From positions 682,001 through 746,000 of the forward strand of contig CBDDCQ010000006.1 in assembly GCA_965226285.1 (NCBI GenBank): 64,000 bases of DNA, written 5' to 3'. The notes below the pieces were generated by a model. That model was not told the origin of the DNA, did no database searches, and worked only from the letters and a program-made list of their open reading frames with translations. Shown here one piece after another: positions 40,421 to 50,156 of this stretch. How positions within the stretch are numbered: the stretch's first letter is position 1; each line of letters starts with the position of its first letter. This DNA comes from CBDDCQ01 sp965226285. GTDB lineage: Bacteria; Bacteroidota; Bacteroidia; Flavobacteriales; Ichthyobacteriaceae. The position numbers and the translations under genes were made by a program.

Positions 40421-41035
40421 ATGGATTTAGTAAATATATTTGTAAAGGCTATATTCATAGATAATATGATATTTGCATATTTTCTTGGAATGTGCTCTTA
40501 TTTAGCTGTATCTAAAACTGTAAAAACAGCTGTAGGTTTAGGAGCAGCGGTTATATTTGTATTGGGTATCACCGTTCCAGTAAATTATCTTTTAGAAAAT
40601 TATGTGCTTAAGGAGGGTGCATTGCAATGGTTAGGATCGGAGTTTAAAGACATAGATTTAAGTTTTTTGAGTTTTATTATGTTCATTGCTGTAATAGCTT
40701 CTATGGTTCAATTAGTAGAAATGGTAATAGAGAGATACTCACCGTCTTTGTATAGTGCACTAGGTATATTTTTACCCCTTATTGCGGTAAATTGTGCTAT
40801 ATTAGGGGGATCTTTATTTATGCAGCAAAAGAATTTCGCTGGAATAGACGAAGCCATATCTTATGGATTGGGTTCCGGTATAGGTTGGTTTTTGGCTATA
40901 GTTGCAGTTGCTGCTATCAGAGAAAAGATAAAATACTCTCATGTTCCTGCACCTCTCAGAGGGTTAGGAATTACCTTTATTATTACAGGGCTTATGGGTA
41001 TCGCTTTTATGAGTTTTATGGGAATCAAATTATAA
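40421..41035 (+). CDS. nqrE: Na+-translocating NADH:quinone reductase subunit E
   Basis: 204 residues, six helices. It has the inverted-topology partner motif IAVNCAILGGSLFM with Cys, and FLGMCSYLAVS. It begins 6 bases after nqrD. Confidence 0.96.
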   Translation: MDLVNIFVKAIFIDNMIFAYFLGMCSYLAVSKTVKTAVGLGAAVIFVLGITVPVNYLLENYVLKEGALQWLGSEFKDIDLSFLSFIMFIAVIASMVQLVEMVIERYSPSLYSALGIFLPLIAVNCAILGGSLFMQQKNFAGIDEAISYGLGSGIGWFLAIVAVAAIREKIKYSHVPAPLRGLGITFIITGLMGIAFMSFMGIKL

Positions 41036-41057
41036 TACGAAAACCAACAAATTCAGA

Positions 41058-42347
41058 ATGACAATTATTTTAAGCGTTATCGTTTTTTTAATAGTAGTTT
41101 TATTATTGGTATCTATTTTATTAGGTGCTAAAGCTAAATTAACTCCTTCAGGTCTTGTAAAACTAATTGTGAATGGAAAAACAGAAATAGAAGTAGATTC
41201 AGGAACTACTCTATTGCAAACATTGAGTAACAATAAAATATTCTTACCTTCAGCTTGTGGAGGAGGAGGTACTTGTGCTATGTGTAAGTGTCAAGTTACA
41301 AAGGGTGGAGGAGATATTTTACCTACTGAAAAACCTTATTTTACAAGAAATGAAATACAAAATAATTGGAGATTAGGTTGCCAAGTGAAGGTGAAAAATA
41401 ATATGGATATAAGAATTCCTGAAGAAATTTTTGGAATTAAGAAATGGGAATGTGAAGTGATAGAAAATTATAGTGTATCTTCTTTTATCAAAGCATTTGT
41501 AGTAAAATTACCAGAAGGAGAAAACCTTGATTTTGAAGCAGGGGGATATATTCAAATAGATGTGCCAGAATGTGAAGTAGATTATAAAGATATAGATATT
41601 AGACCTCATATAGGTGATCCTTATGGAGAAGATAAATTCAAAGGAGAGTGGGATAAGTTTGGTATGTGGAGTTTGAAAATGAAAAATGAATCATCCTGCT
41701 TTAGAGCTTATTCTATGGCAAATCACCCAGCTGAAGGTAACATTATTATGCTCACTATCCGTATTGCTACACCACCTTGGGATAGAAATAAAAATGCTTG
41801 GAGTAATATTAATCCAGGTATATGTTCATCATATATATTTTCAAGAAAACCGGGTGATAAAGTAACTATATCTGGACCTTATGGAGAGTTCTTTATTAAA
41901 GATACAAAAGAAGAAATGGTTTATATTGGTGGAGGAGCAGGGATGGCACCTATGCGTTCACATTTATTCCATTTATTCCATACACTCAAAACAGACAGAA
42001 AAGTTACCTTCTATTATGGAGGACGCTCTAGAAGAGAATTGTTTTTTATAGATGATTTTAAGCAGATAGAAAAGAAGTTTCCTAATTTTAGATTCCATTT
42101 AGTACTTTCTGAACCATTAGAAGAAGATAATTGGAAAGAAAAAAAACATCTAGATGATAGAGGAGATGGTTTTGTAGGATTTGTACATAATATCGTAATT
42201 GAACATCATTTGAAAAGTCACGATGCCCCCGAGGATATAGAGTTCTATTTCTGTGGTCCACCTCTAATGAACCAAGCAGTACTGAAAATGTGCGATGACT
42301 GGGGAGTTCCTCCTGAAAATGTATCGTTTGATGACTTTGGAGGGTAA
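41058..42347 (+). CDS. nqrF: Na+-translocating NADH:quinone reductase subunit F
   Basis: 429 residues. One N-terminal helix, a [2Fe-2S] ferredoxin domain (LPSACGGGGTCAMCKC), an FAD domain (RAYSMAN, ISGPYGEF) and an NADH domain (IGGGAGMAPMRSHLF, FCGPPLMNQAV). It takes electrons from NADH. The FAD and ferredoxin parts and the A subunit show this is Nqr and not Rnf. Confidence 0.97.
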   Translation: MTIILSVIVFLIVVLLLVSILLGAKAKLTPSGLVKLIVNGKTEIEVDSGTTLLQTLSNNKIFLPSACGGGGTCAMCKCQVTKGGGDILPTEKPYFTRNEIQNNWRLGCQVKVKNNMDIRIPEEIFGIKKWECEVIENYSVSSFIKAFVVKLPEGENLDFEAGGYIQIDVPECEVDYKDIDIRPHIGDPYGEDKFKGEWDKFGMWSLKMKNESSCFRAYSMANHPAEGNIIMLTIRIATPPWDRNKNAWSNINPGICSSYIFSRKPGDKVTISGPYGEFFIKDTKEEMVYIGGGAGMAPMRSHLFHLFHTLKTDRKVTFYYGGRSRRELFFIDDFKQIEKKFPNFRFHLVLSEPLEEDNWKEKKHLDDRGDGFVGFVHNIVIEHHLKSHDAPEDIEFYFCGPPLMNQAVLKMCDDWGVPPENVSFDDFGG

Positions 42348-42396
42348 ATAAAAAAATACATTTTTCATAAAAAGAGATCTGTTGTAATATAAAAGA

Positions 42397-44106
42397 TCAT
42401 ACATTCTGCTTTTTGCTTTTGAATTTATCTTTGAAGTTGCTTTTTCTTTTACTAGTAGAAAACTTTTTTTGTAAACCTTTAAACTTCATATTGTTTTTCG
42501 TATTTCGTCTGTTTCCACTTTTTTTATTAGTAGAAATTTCTACGCTTATCTTTCTTCCTTCAAAGTCGAGTTTATTAAGCTGTTCTAATGCTCTTTTGGA
42601 TACTGATGATTCAATGTTGAAAAAGGAGAACTTGTTCATCACATCTACACCACTTATTTCTTCTTGGTTCAACCCTATCTTATCTTTTATAAAATCTTTC
42701 ATAGATGTCCATTCAAATCCATCTAAGCTGCCTAAATTGATAAATAGTCTTTGTGTCTTAGAACCATCATTTTCTTTTTGGTTTAAGTCAGAAGATTTTT
42801 TATAATAGTTTAAGATTTGTTTAAACTCCATAGATACAAATTTTCGTATCAAATCTTCTTTATTAAATTCTTGTAATTGTCCCATAATTTGAGGCATAAA
42901 TTTTTCTACCTCTATATTTTCTACCTCTGTATTTTTAACTTTTTGAACTAAATGGAGTAATTGATTCCTACATATTTCATTGCCATTTGGTATTTCTTTT
43001 TGTTCAAATTTAGTTCTTACAAGTTTTTCTATATTTCTAATTTTTCCTTTATCTTTTTGGGTAATGATTGAGATAGAGATTCCAAATTTACCTGCTCTAG
43101 CAGTTCTCCCAGATCGGTGGGTATAGGTTTCAATTTCATCGGGAAATTGATAGTGTATTACATGTGTAATATCATCTACATCTATACCTCTAGCTGCTAC
43201 GTCGGTAGCTATGAGCATTTGTACTTGTTTACTTCTAAAAGATTTCATTACAGCATTTCTTTGGGTCTGAGATAAGTCTCCGTGTAGAGAAGCTGCATTA
43301 TAGCCATCTTCAATAAGATTTTCTGCTATTCTTTGAGTTTCTGCTTTTGTTCTACAAAATATTAACCCAAATATGTCAGGATAAAAATCGACTACCCTTT
43401 TAAGTACTAAATATCTGTTTCTAGGGCTTGTAATACAGTAGTGGTGCGAAATATTTTCAGCTGATTGATTCTTAGTTCCTACAGTTATTTCTTTAGGTTT
43501 GTGCATATATTTAGAAGCTATTCTTGCAACTTCTTTTGGCATAGTGGCGGAAAATAACCAAGTATTTTTATCATTTGGGGTATTAGATAGAATTTGGTCT
43601 ATATCTTCTTTAAAACCCATATTGAGCATTTCATCCGCTTCATCTAATATACTGTATTTGATATTGGATAAATCTACAAAATTTCGTCTTATCATATCTA
43701 GCATACGCCCCGGAGTAGCCACTATAATTTGAGTTCCTTTTTTTATTTGTTTAGCTTGTTCTATAATGTTTGCACCTCCATATACGGCAGCAGCCTTTAG
43801 TCCCAAAGTGTATTTAGAATATTTTTTAATTTCCTCGGTGATTTGCAGGCATAATTCTCTTGTAGGAGAGAGTATAAGTGCTTGAGTAGTTTTGTCAGAA
43901 GTATTTATCTTTTCTATCAAAGGTAGGCCAAAAGCCGCTGTTTTTCCCGTTCCTGTTTGAGCCAAAGCAACTATATCTGTATCTTCAGATAATAATAAAG
44001 GAATTGCTTTTTGTTGTACTTCTGATGGCGTTTTAAAACCTAATTCGTCAACTGACTTTAAAACATCTTTACTCAACTTTAGAGAGTTAAAGTTTTCTAT
44101 TTGCAT
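42397..44106 (-). CDS. DEAD-box RNA helicase with DbpA-type RNA-binding domain
   Basis: 569 residues. Helicase motifs: Q-motif, AQTGTGKTAAF, PTRELCLQI, LDEADEMLNMGF, FSATMP, DVAARGIDVD and HRSGRTARAG. After residue 450 comes a DbpA-like RRM (RLFINLGSLDGF...DFEGRKISVEI) and a basic Lys/Arg tail. Probably acts in ribosome assembly or cold adaptation (DeaD/CsdA class). It is transcribed away from RidA. Confidence 0.93.
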   Translation of the reverse strand: MQIENFNSLKLSKDVLKSVDELGFKTPSEVQQKAIPLLLSEDTDIVALAQTGTGKTAAFGLPLIEKINTSDKTTQALILSPTRELCLQITEEIKKYSKYTLGLKAAAVYGGANIIEQAKQIKKGTQIIVATPGRMLDMIRRNFVDLSNIKYSILDEADEMLNMGFKEDIDQILSNTPNDKNTWLFSATMPKEVARIASKYMHKPKEITVGTKNQSAENISHHYCITSPRNRYLVLKRVVDFYPDIFGLIFCRTKAETQRIAENLIEDGYNAASLHGDLSQTQRNAVMKSFRSKQVQMLIATDVAARGIDVDDITHVIHYQFPDEIETYTHRSGRTARAGKFGISISIITQKDKGKIRNIEKLVRTKFEQKEIPNGNEICRNQLLHLVQKVKNTEVENIEVEKFMPQIMGQLQEFNKEDLIRKFVSMEFKQILNYYKKSSDLNQKENDGSKTQRLFINLGSLDGFEWTSMKDFIKDKIGLNQEEISGVDVMNKFSFFNIESSVSKRALEQLNKLDFEGRKISVEISTNKKSGNRRNTKNNMKFKGLQKKFSTSKRKSNFKDKFKSKKQNV

Positions 44107-44236
44107 TCTAAAATTATATAGTTTATTTAATATGATATTCTTTATTTTATCTTCGAGGTTAAGTTTATATAACCTAAATTTTATAAAGTTTGAATACTTT
44201 AAGTTAAAATAATTTTTTGCAAATGTACGATTTTAG

Positions 44237-44268
44237 TTTGAGGGAGTGCGTGTAAAATTGTACATTTG
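44237..44268 (+). promoter_or_regulatory. Promoter of the RidA gene
   Basis: TTTG (44237-44240), a 20-base spacer and TACATTTG (44261-44268) match the Bacteroidota consensus. A second TACATTTG on the minus strand (44220-44227) may serve the divergent helicase gene. Confidence 0.6.
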
Positions 44269-44309
44269 CATTTTTTATTGAAAATAATTTGAAAAATCAA
44301 ACTAAAAAT

Positions 44310-44711
44310 ATGAAGCGAATCATAAATACAGATAAGGCACCTGCTCCTATAGGTCCTTATAATCAAGCGATAGCAGCTAAAGGTTTTCTTTTTATATCGG
44401 GACAAATTCCCATTGATGTTTGGACGGGAAATCTCATCACTTCTGATATTGTTTCCCAAACACATCAGGTAATGAAGAATATCAAAGCCATTTTAGAACA
44501 AGAGAACATGAAAATGCAAGATGTGGTAAAGACGAGTATTTTTTTAAAAGATATGAATCAATTTTCAGAAGTAAATGAAGTATATGGAAGTTATTTTTCG
44601 GGAGATTATCCCGCTAGAGAAACGGTTCAAGTAACTAAACTTCCTAAAGATACAGATATAGAAATTTCAGCAATAGCATATAATTATAATTATTTTCAAC
44701 ACAAAATGTAA
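44310..44711 (+). CDS. ridA: RidA-family enamine/imine deaminase
   Basis: 133 residues from the ATG at 44310. A TTG at 44289 is open too, but the ATG gives the family start MKRIINTDKAPAPIGPYNQA. The motifs are LFISGQIPID and the C-terminal SGDYPARETVQV with the active Arg. It hydrolyses reactive 2-aminoacrylate from PLP enzymes. Single gene with its own promoter. Confidence 0.93.
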   Translation: MKRIINTDKAPAPIGPYNQAIAAKGFLFISGQIPIDVWTGNLITSDIVSQTHQVMKNIKAILEQENMKMQDVVKTSIFLKDMNQFSEVNEVYGSYFSGDYPARETVQVTKLPKDTDIEISAIAYNYNYFQHKM

Positions 44712-44809
44712 ATATCTAAATTCTAACAAATTAGATAAGAAAGTTGAAAAAATTATTTTTTAAATGGATGAAGAAGATATTTTTTCTGAATTATAAATCT
44801 ATACTATGA

Positions 44810-46177
44810 ATGTCAAGTCATTTGATAAAAAAGTATAATATACCGGGCCCCAGATATACTAGTTATCCTACTGTACCTTACTGGGATGAGGGGGGTATAT
44901 CAAAAGCAGATTGGGTAGAAACTTTTCAAAAATCTTTTAATGAAAGCAATGATACAGAAGGGATAAGCCTATATATACATATTCCTTTTTGTGAAAGGAT
45001 ATGTACTTTTTGTGGTTGCCATAAAAGATTAGGACAAAAAGGTGGAGATATAGAACTTCCCTATGTAAATGCTGTGATTAAGGAATGGAGTTTATATTGT
45101 AATTTACTCCCTGAGAAACCTATGGTAAAAGAGATACATATAGGGGGAGGAACACCTACCTTTTGTACTGCTAAAACCTTGACTAAACTCATACAAGGCA
45201 TACTCGATTTATCTGAAAAGGCAGAATCAGTTGAATTTGGCTTTGAAGGACATCCTAATAGTACAGAAGAAAGTCATTTAAAAGCCTTGTATGATTTAGG
45301 TTTTAGAAGAGTGAGTTTTGGTGTACAAGATTACAATGAAAAAGTACAGAAAACCATCAATAGGATACAGCCTTTTGGGACGGTAGAAAAAGTAACTCAA
45401 ACTGCTAGAAGAGTAGGATATACCTCTATTAATCATGATTTAATATATGGATTACCTTTTCAAACGTTAGATAGCGTAGTAGATTCTATAGAAAAAACAA
45501 AGTTACTCATTCCCGATAGAATAGCTTTCTATAGTTATGCGCATGTGCCCTGGATAAGAGGTAATGCCCAAAGAGGGTTTGATGAAAGTAATCTTCCAAA
45601 GAACGAAGATAAGAGAAAACTTTATGAAGAAGGTAAAAGGATGTTTTTAGAAGCAGGGTATATAGAGATAGGTATGGATCATTTTTCTTTACCTAGTGAT
45701 AAGTTATATCAATCTGTTCAAGATAAAACTATTCATAGGAATTTTATGGGATATACTTCTTCTAAAACACAGCTTATGATAGGTTTAGGAGTATCTTCTA
45801 TAAGTGATAGCTGGTATTCTTTTGCGCAGAATGAAAAGAGTATGAGGGCATATTATGACTTCATAAAAGATGGAGAGCTTCCTATAGTAAAGGGGCATTT
45901 ACTTACTACCGAAGATTTAATAGTACGAAAGCATATACTCAATATGATGTGTGAGTTTACTACTTCGTGGAAAGATAATACAATGAAATTTGAAAAGCTC
46001 GATCAATCATTGATTAGATTGCAAGAAATGGTCAAAGATGGACTGATTAATATTAATGAAGATGGACTAAAAATAAGAGAAATGGGTAAACCTTTTATAC
46101 GAAATATATGCATGGCTTTTGACATTAAATTGATGAGAAAAGAACCTACAACCCGTATTTTTTCAATGACTATATGA
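44810..46177 (+). CDS. hemN: Oxygen-independent coproporphyrinogen III dehydrogenase (radical SAM)
   Basis: 455 residues, near the E. coli HemN length. The start YNIPGPRYTSYPTVPYW is typical. The [4Fe-4S] cysteines are C61, C65 and C68 in PFCERICTFCGCHK. SAM-binding HIGGGTPTF and the HemN C-terminal domain follow. It makes protoporphyrinogen IX without oxygen in haem synthesis. The stop overlaps the next ATG (ATGA), so the two genes are coupled. Confidence 0.95.
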   Translation: MSSHLIKKYNIPGPRYTSYPTVPYWDEGGISKADWVETFQKSFNESNDTEGISLYIHIPFCERICTFCGCHKRLGQKGGDIELPYVNAVIKEWSLYCNLLPEKPMVKEIHIGGGTPTFCTAKTLTKLIQGILDLSEKAESVEFGFEGHPNSTEESHLKALYDLGFRRVSFGVQDYNEKVQKTINRIQPFGTVEKVTQTARRVGYTSINHDLIYGLPFQTLDSVVDSIEKTKLLIPDRIAFYSYAHVPWIRGNAQRGFDESNLPKNEDKRKLYEEGKRMFLEAGYIEIGMDHFSLPSDKLYQSVQDKTIHRNFMGYTSSKTQLMIGLGVSSISDSWYSFAQNEKSMRAYYDFIKDGELPIVKGHLLTTEDLIVRKHILNMMCEFTTSWKDNTMKFEKLDQSLIRLQEMVKDGLININEDGLKIREMGKPFIRNICMAFDIKLMRKEPTTRIFSMTI

Positions 46178-48945
46178 ATCAAAGATATATAGTTATAAGT
46201 TTATTCTTATTTGTCTTCTTTAGAGCTGGAATCTCGCAAAATAAATTAGAGTTAAATGTAAAATTAGATACATTACACCACATTTTAGAATGCAACCAAA
46301 AAATCGTTTATACGAATGTTAGCAGTATCAATTTAAAACAGTTACAGTTATACGCTTGGTCTAACTCTTTTAGACAAGCAAATACACCTTTAGATACAGT
46401 GATGCTAGAGAATTACAATGATAGTTTTCATTTTGCTTGGCAAAAAGATAGAGGAAATATATTTGAATTGAGTATTTATGATAGTAATGCCCAAGTTAAA
46501 AGTTTTAATTATAAAGAGGGTTCTCCTGATATACTCATAGTAAAATTAAATCAACCTCTCTACCCTGATCAAAAGATAGAACTCCATCTTAGATATAAAG
46601 TAAAAATACCATCAAGTAAATTTACTGGATATGGAAAGTTAGATAATGGTTACCACCTAAAATACACCTATATCTTACCTGGAGTATATCACAAAGATAA
46701 ATGGATTTGTTATTCTAATAAAGGGTATGACGATTTGCTTACAACACCTTTTGATGTACAGGTAAAATATACGGTGCCACAGCAATATTTTTTAAATAGT
46801 AATTTAAATCAAGAATCTGTAGAAATTCAAGCAAAGAAAAAAATATATCAACTTTCAGGTAGCAAAGTCAAACAAATAGAAATACTTATTTCAACTCAAA
46901 ATAACTTTTATACTATAAAGTTAAACAAAAATCTGGATTTAGTTTTAGATTTTATTCCTGAAATTAGTTTGGGTAAAGTGATACAATCTGTAAAAAGAAG
47001 CCTATCTTTTTTGAGTAGTAAGTCTTTGAATTTTAAATGCAAAAAATTATTTATAACCGACTTACACCTTCGAAGGAATATAATATTAGGGCTTCAAGAA
47101 TTGCCTATTATCAAGATATTTTCTGATGACTTTAAATGGGATTTGAAGTTTTTTAAGACCTTAGCAAGTTATTTACTTAATGAAAAATACAATTTTAATA
47201 AGAGAAAAGAACTGTGGATGTATAAAGGTTTGTTATCATATTTAGAGTATGATTATATAGATACATATTATCCAGATAAAAACTTATTTGGTACGTTTTC
47301 AGATTGGCCTATTGTGAACTTATTTGATTTGTCACGACTCAAAGTAAATGACAAAAATAGATTATTGTACTTGTATATGGAGCGTAAAGGATACGGACAG
47401 CCCATTAGTACACCTACAGATTCTTTAATCAATGCCAATAGAATCTTTACAGCTGAAATCAAATCAATGTTGGGATTTAAATACTTACAAAACTACACAG
47501 GAAAAGAAGTTTTTATAAAATCTTTAGATAAATTGGCGGATGATTCAGGAGTAATTACTGAATCAAATGACTTTCGTAAATTGCTAAATAAGTATAATAA
47601 TAACAGTGTGGATTGGTATTTTGATAAACTTATCAAGAGTACAGAGAACTTTGATTTTAGATTAACTTCTAAAATAGTGAAGGATACAATTCATTTAAGT
47701 ATTGACAATGAAAATAATAATATTCCTTTTAAATTGACAACTCTTTATAATAATAACTCCAAACTAACTAGATGGTACGATCCTAATACTAAAAATATTT
47801 CATTACATACTAAAAATATAAATAAGTTTCAGGTGAATGATAATTTATTAGAATACGATTTTAAAGATAATACAGCTTATACTAAACATAAAATTTCCAG
47901 ACATTGGAGATTAATGCCTCTTATTGATATAGAAAACCCTAATTATCATCAAACCTATTTTTCACCGTATCTAGACTTTAAGAATAAATATGACAATTTA
48001 ATGTTAGGTTTTAATTTTTACAGTAAACCATTATTTTTATCACAAAATTTAAACTATACATTATCTCCTGTCTATAGTATAGGACAAAAGACAATAGTGG
48101 GTAAAGTATCTTTTTCATATTCTTCGATATATAATAACCCTTCTAACCCTTTGCAAAGGGTTACCTTAGGGTTTATTTCAAAGTATTTACATTATGATTA
48201 TAATAAAAGTTATTTAAAATACGAAACTTATCTGTCTATAAAATTTAAACCCAAATATCCTAAAGATATACAAATAAGGAATTTAAAACTAGTATTACAA
48301 AACGTAAATAATCAGAAATTAGTAGCAGGTTTGAGATATTTATATCAAAGTACAGAGAAAATAAACCAAAATTTATTAAAGTTAGATGCACAGGTAAATA
48401 TGGATTTTATTCGTCTATTTGTAGAATATAAGTATAGGTATAAATTTGCCAGATACCATTTTTACTCGTTTAGGGTATTTGGTGGGAGTTTCCTTTACAA
48501 AAGGCAAAATATAGGTAATGAGTTTGACTTTAATATATCTAATGCAAATGACTATTTATTTGAGCATGAATACTTGGCTCGTTCGGATACACAAGGTTTT
48601 TTAAGTAAACAAACGGTAATAGCTGACGGAGGATTTAAGATAGATACTAATGATAGAGCAATGAATATATTGAGTATAGGAGGCACAATTTCTATTTGGG
48701 ATTTTATAGAAGTGTATGCAGATTATGCTATTACTAGACAAGTTAAAAATACTTATAATACCAAACATTATTATGCAACAGGAATTAGATTAAACTTAGT
48801 TGAAGATTTTTTAGAATTTTATTTTCCAATATATTCCTCATTAGAAACTGAAATTACACAGTCGGATTATCTATCTAAAATATATTTTGTGTTTACTTGG
48901 AATCCATATCTTATCATAAAGAGATTACGAAGGGGTTTCTTTTAA
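46174..48945 (+). CDS. M1-peptidase-like protein with lost active site, fused to an outer-membrane beta-barrel
   Basis: 923 residues with a signal peptide (YIVISLFLFVFFRAGIS). Residues 20-560 follow the M1 aminopeptidase plan (beta-sandwich, then a helical domain), but the HExxH zinc site is not there: the expected helix reads LASYLLNEKYNF, followed by the KGLLSYLE segment that normally carries the third ligand. The C-terminal ~330 residues are alternating beta strands ending in GFF, suggesting an outer-membrane barrel. It starts inside hemN by 4 bases. I infer a non-enzymatic role such as binding or barrel-linked transport. Confidence 0.6.
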   Translation: MNQRYIVISLFLFVFFRAGISQNKLELNVKLDTLHHILECNQKIVYTNVSSINLKQLQLYAWSNSFRQANTPLDTVMLENYNDSFHFAWQKDRGNIFELSIYDSNAQVKSFNYKEGSPDILIVKLNQPLYPDQKIELHLRYKVKIPSSKFTGYGKLDNGYHLKYTYILPGVYHKDKWICYSNKGYDDLLTTPFDVQVKYTVPQQYFLNSNLNQESVEIQAKKKIYQLSGSKVKQIEILISTQNNFYTIKLNKNLDLVLDFIPEISLGKVIQSVKRSLSFLSSKSLNFKCKKLFITDLHLRRNIILGLQELPIIKIFSDDFKWDLKFFKTLASYLLNEKYNFNKRKELWMYKGLLSYLEYDYIDTYYPDKNLFGTFSDWPIVNLFDLSRLKVNDKNRLLYLYMERKGYGQPISTPTDSLINANRIFTAEIKSMLGFKYLQNYTGKEVFIKSLDKLADDSGVITESNDFRKLLNKYNNNSVDWYFDKLIKSTENFDFRLTSKIVKDTIHLSIDNENNNIPFKLTTLYNNNSKLTRWYDPNTKNISLHTKNINKFQVNDNLLEYDFKDNTAYTKHKISRHWRLMPLIDIENPNYHQTYFSPYLDFKNKYDNLMLGFNFYSKPLFLSQNLNYTLSPVYSIGQKTIVGKVSFSYSSIYNNPSNPLQRVTLGFISKYLHYDYNKSYLKYETYLSIKFKPKYPKDIQIRNLKLVLQNVNNQKLVAGLRYLYQSTEKINQNLLKLDAQVNMDFIRLFVEYKYRYKFARYHFYSFRVFGGSFLYKRQNIGNEFDFNISNANDYLFEHEYLARSDTQGFLSKQTVIADGGFKIDTNDRAMNILSIGGTISIWDFIEVYADYAITRQVKNTYNTKHYYATGIRLNLVEDFLEFYFPIYSSLETEITQSDYLSKIYFVFTWNPYLIIKRLRRGFF

Positions 48946-49811
48946 TTTTTATAAAATTTTTGAGTAGTTAATTAATGTAAATTTAGTATGCCCCTAAATA
49001 AAATGTATCACATCTGCTATACTTTCAAAACATCTTTCTCATTTTGAAAAGTGTCTTGTAGTTTGTCCAAAATTTTGTTTTGTTCATTCAATGATATTTT
49101 TTATAGTGTTCTTATACCATGACGCTCTAAACTATCTATAAGAAAACCATCAAACCTATGACACGTGATTCAAGAAATTCATATATAAATCCAATAGAAC
49201 TTGGCTTTAACAACTTCTGCAAGTTCATATATCTATACCTCTTGCCAATCGTATTTAAACACTTCACCTGTTTCCTCTTGAGACACTGGTAAGGCTACGG
49301 TATTGGAGTATGAGTATTTTTTATACTATATTAACTACTGAGTTTCTTATTGGGGTAAACGGCTTATTTATGTATCCTAAGTATAGCAATGAAAATATTA
49401 TTGCCTGTAAGAAGTTACCTTTAGAGAATATATTTTTTCAAAAAGCAAATAAAGATAGACACGTTTGCTTCAGTGACAATGCTAATTACTAACTATTTTG
49501 ACCTATCTATCAGCAAAATATACTCTATTGCTATAGTTGTCATCGGCTTAGAATAATTTTTTTGGTTTGTATCTAACTAAAAATAACTATACTTTTGATT
49601 TTGTTATTTATACACAGTCTTTATTATGTTAATATTCACGGTGAAAAATTTATACTAAATTTAACCATAATCATACTTTTTAGGCTTTAATCACGGTATA
49701 TTTGGTTTTATCACTTAATAGTAATGAGATTGAAAATGGCAATTACTAAATATACTAATATGATAAACTCATTAATTTTTATCAAATTTATAAAAAATAA
49801 AAAAAAATATA
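48946..49811 (+). other. 870 bases without an intact gene
   Basis: Only short frames with stops are seen on both strands. Parts of 49,060-49,280 look coding-like on the minus strand in several frames (for example VSQEETGEVFKYDWQEV), as an old transposase or other gene might after decay, but I could not assign a family. No RNA gene or hairpin stands out. Confidence 0.35.
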
Positions 49812-49819
49812 TACTTTTG
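49812..49819 (+). promoter_or_regulatory. Probable -7 box of acpP-fabF
   Basis: TACTTTTG matches TAnnTTTG, 57 bases before the acpP ATG in a very AT-rich leader. No clear -33 element is visible. Confidence 0.45.
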
Positions 49820-49876
49820 CCAACTGTAAGTTAAATTAAAAATTATTAAACAATAACTATTTAAAATAAATTAATT

Positions 49877-50113
49877 ATGTCAGAAATTGCGTCAAAAGTA
49901 AAAACTATCATCGTTGATAAGTTAGGCGTTGATGAGAATGAAATAACTATGGAGGCTAGTTTCAATAATGATTTGGGAGCAGACTCCTTAGATATAGTAG
50001 AACTTATCATGGAATTTGAGAAAGAATTTGATATACAAATTCCCGATGATGAGGCTGAAAAAATATCTACAGTAAAAGATGCTATAGACTATGTAGAAAA
50101 GGTAAGAGCATAG
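49877..50113 (+). CDS. acpP: Acyl carrier protein
   Basis: 78 residues, acidic. The phosphopantetheine serine is S37 in GADSLDIVELIMEFE. It carries growing fatty acids. It precedes fabF by 43 bases, the standard order in this phylum. Confidence 0.97.
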   Translation: MSEIASKVKTIIVDKLGVDENEITMEASFNNDLGADSLDIVELIMEFEKEFDIQIPDDEAEKISTVKDAIDYVEKVRA

Positions 50114-50156
50114 GTATTCTTAATTTATATCACGGTTCTTTATTATCGAGTTTACA

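Noticed and set aside
36437..42347. Possible Rnf complex
   Set aside because: The presence of NqrA and of the FAD/ferredoxin NqrF, and the subunit order A to F, identify Nqr.
49310..49492. 60-residue ORF in the gap before acpP
   Set aside because: Composition and context do not support a protein; no promoter, no family, and decayed sequence on both sides.
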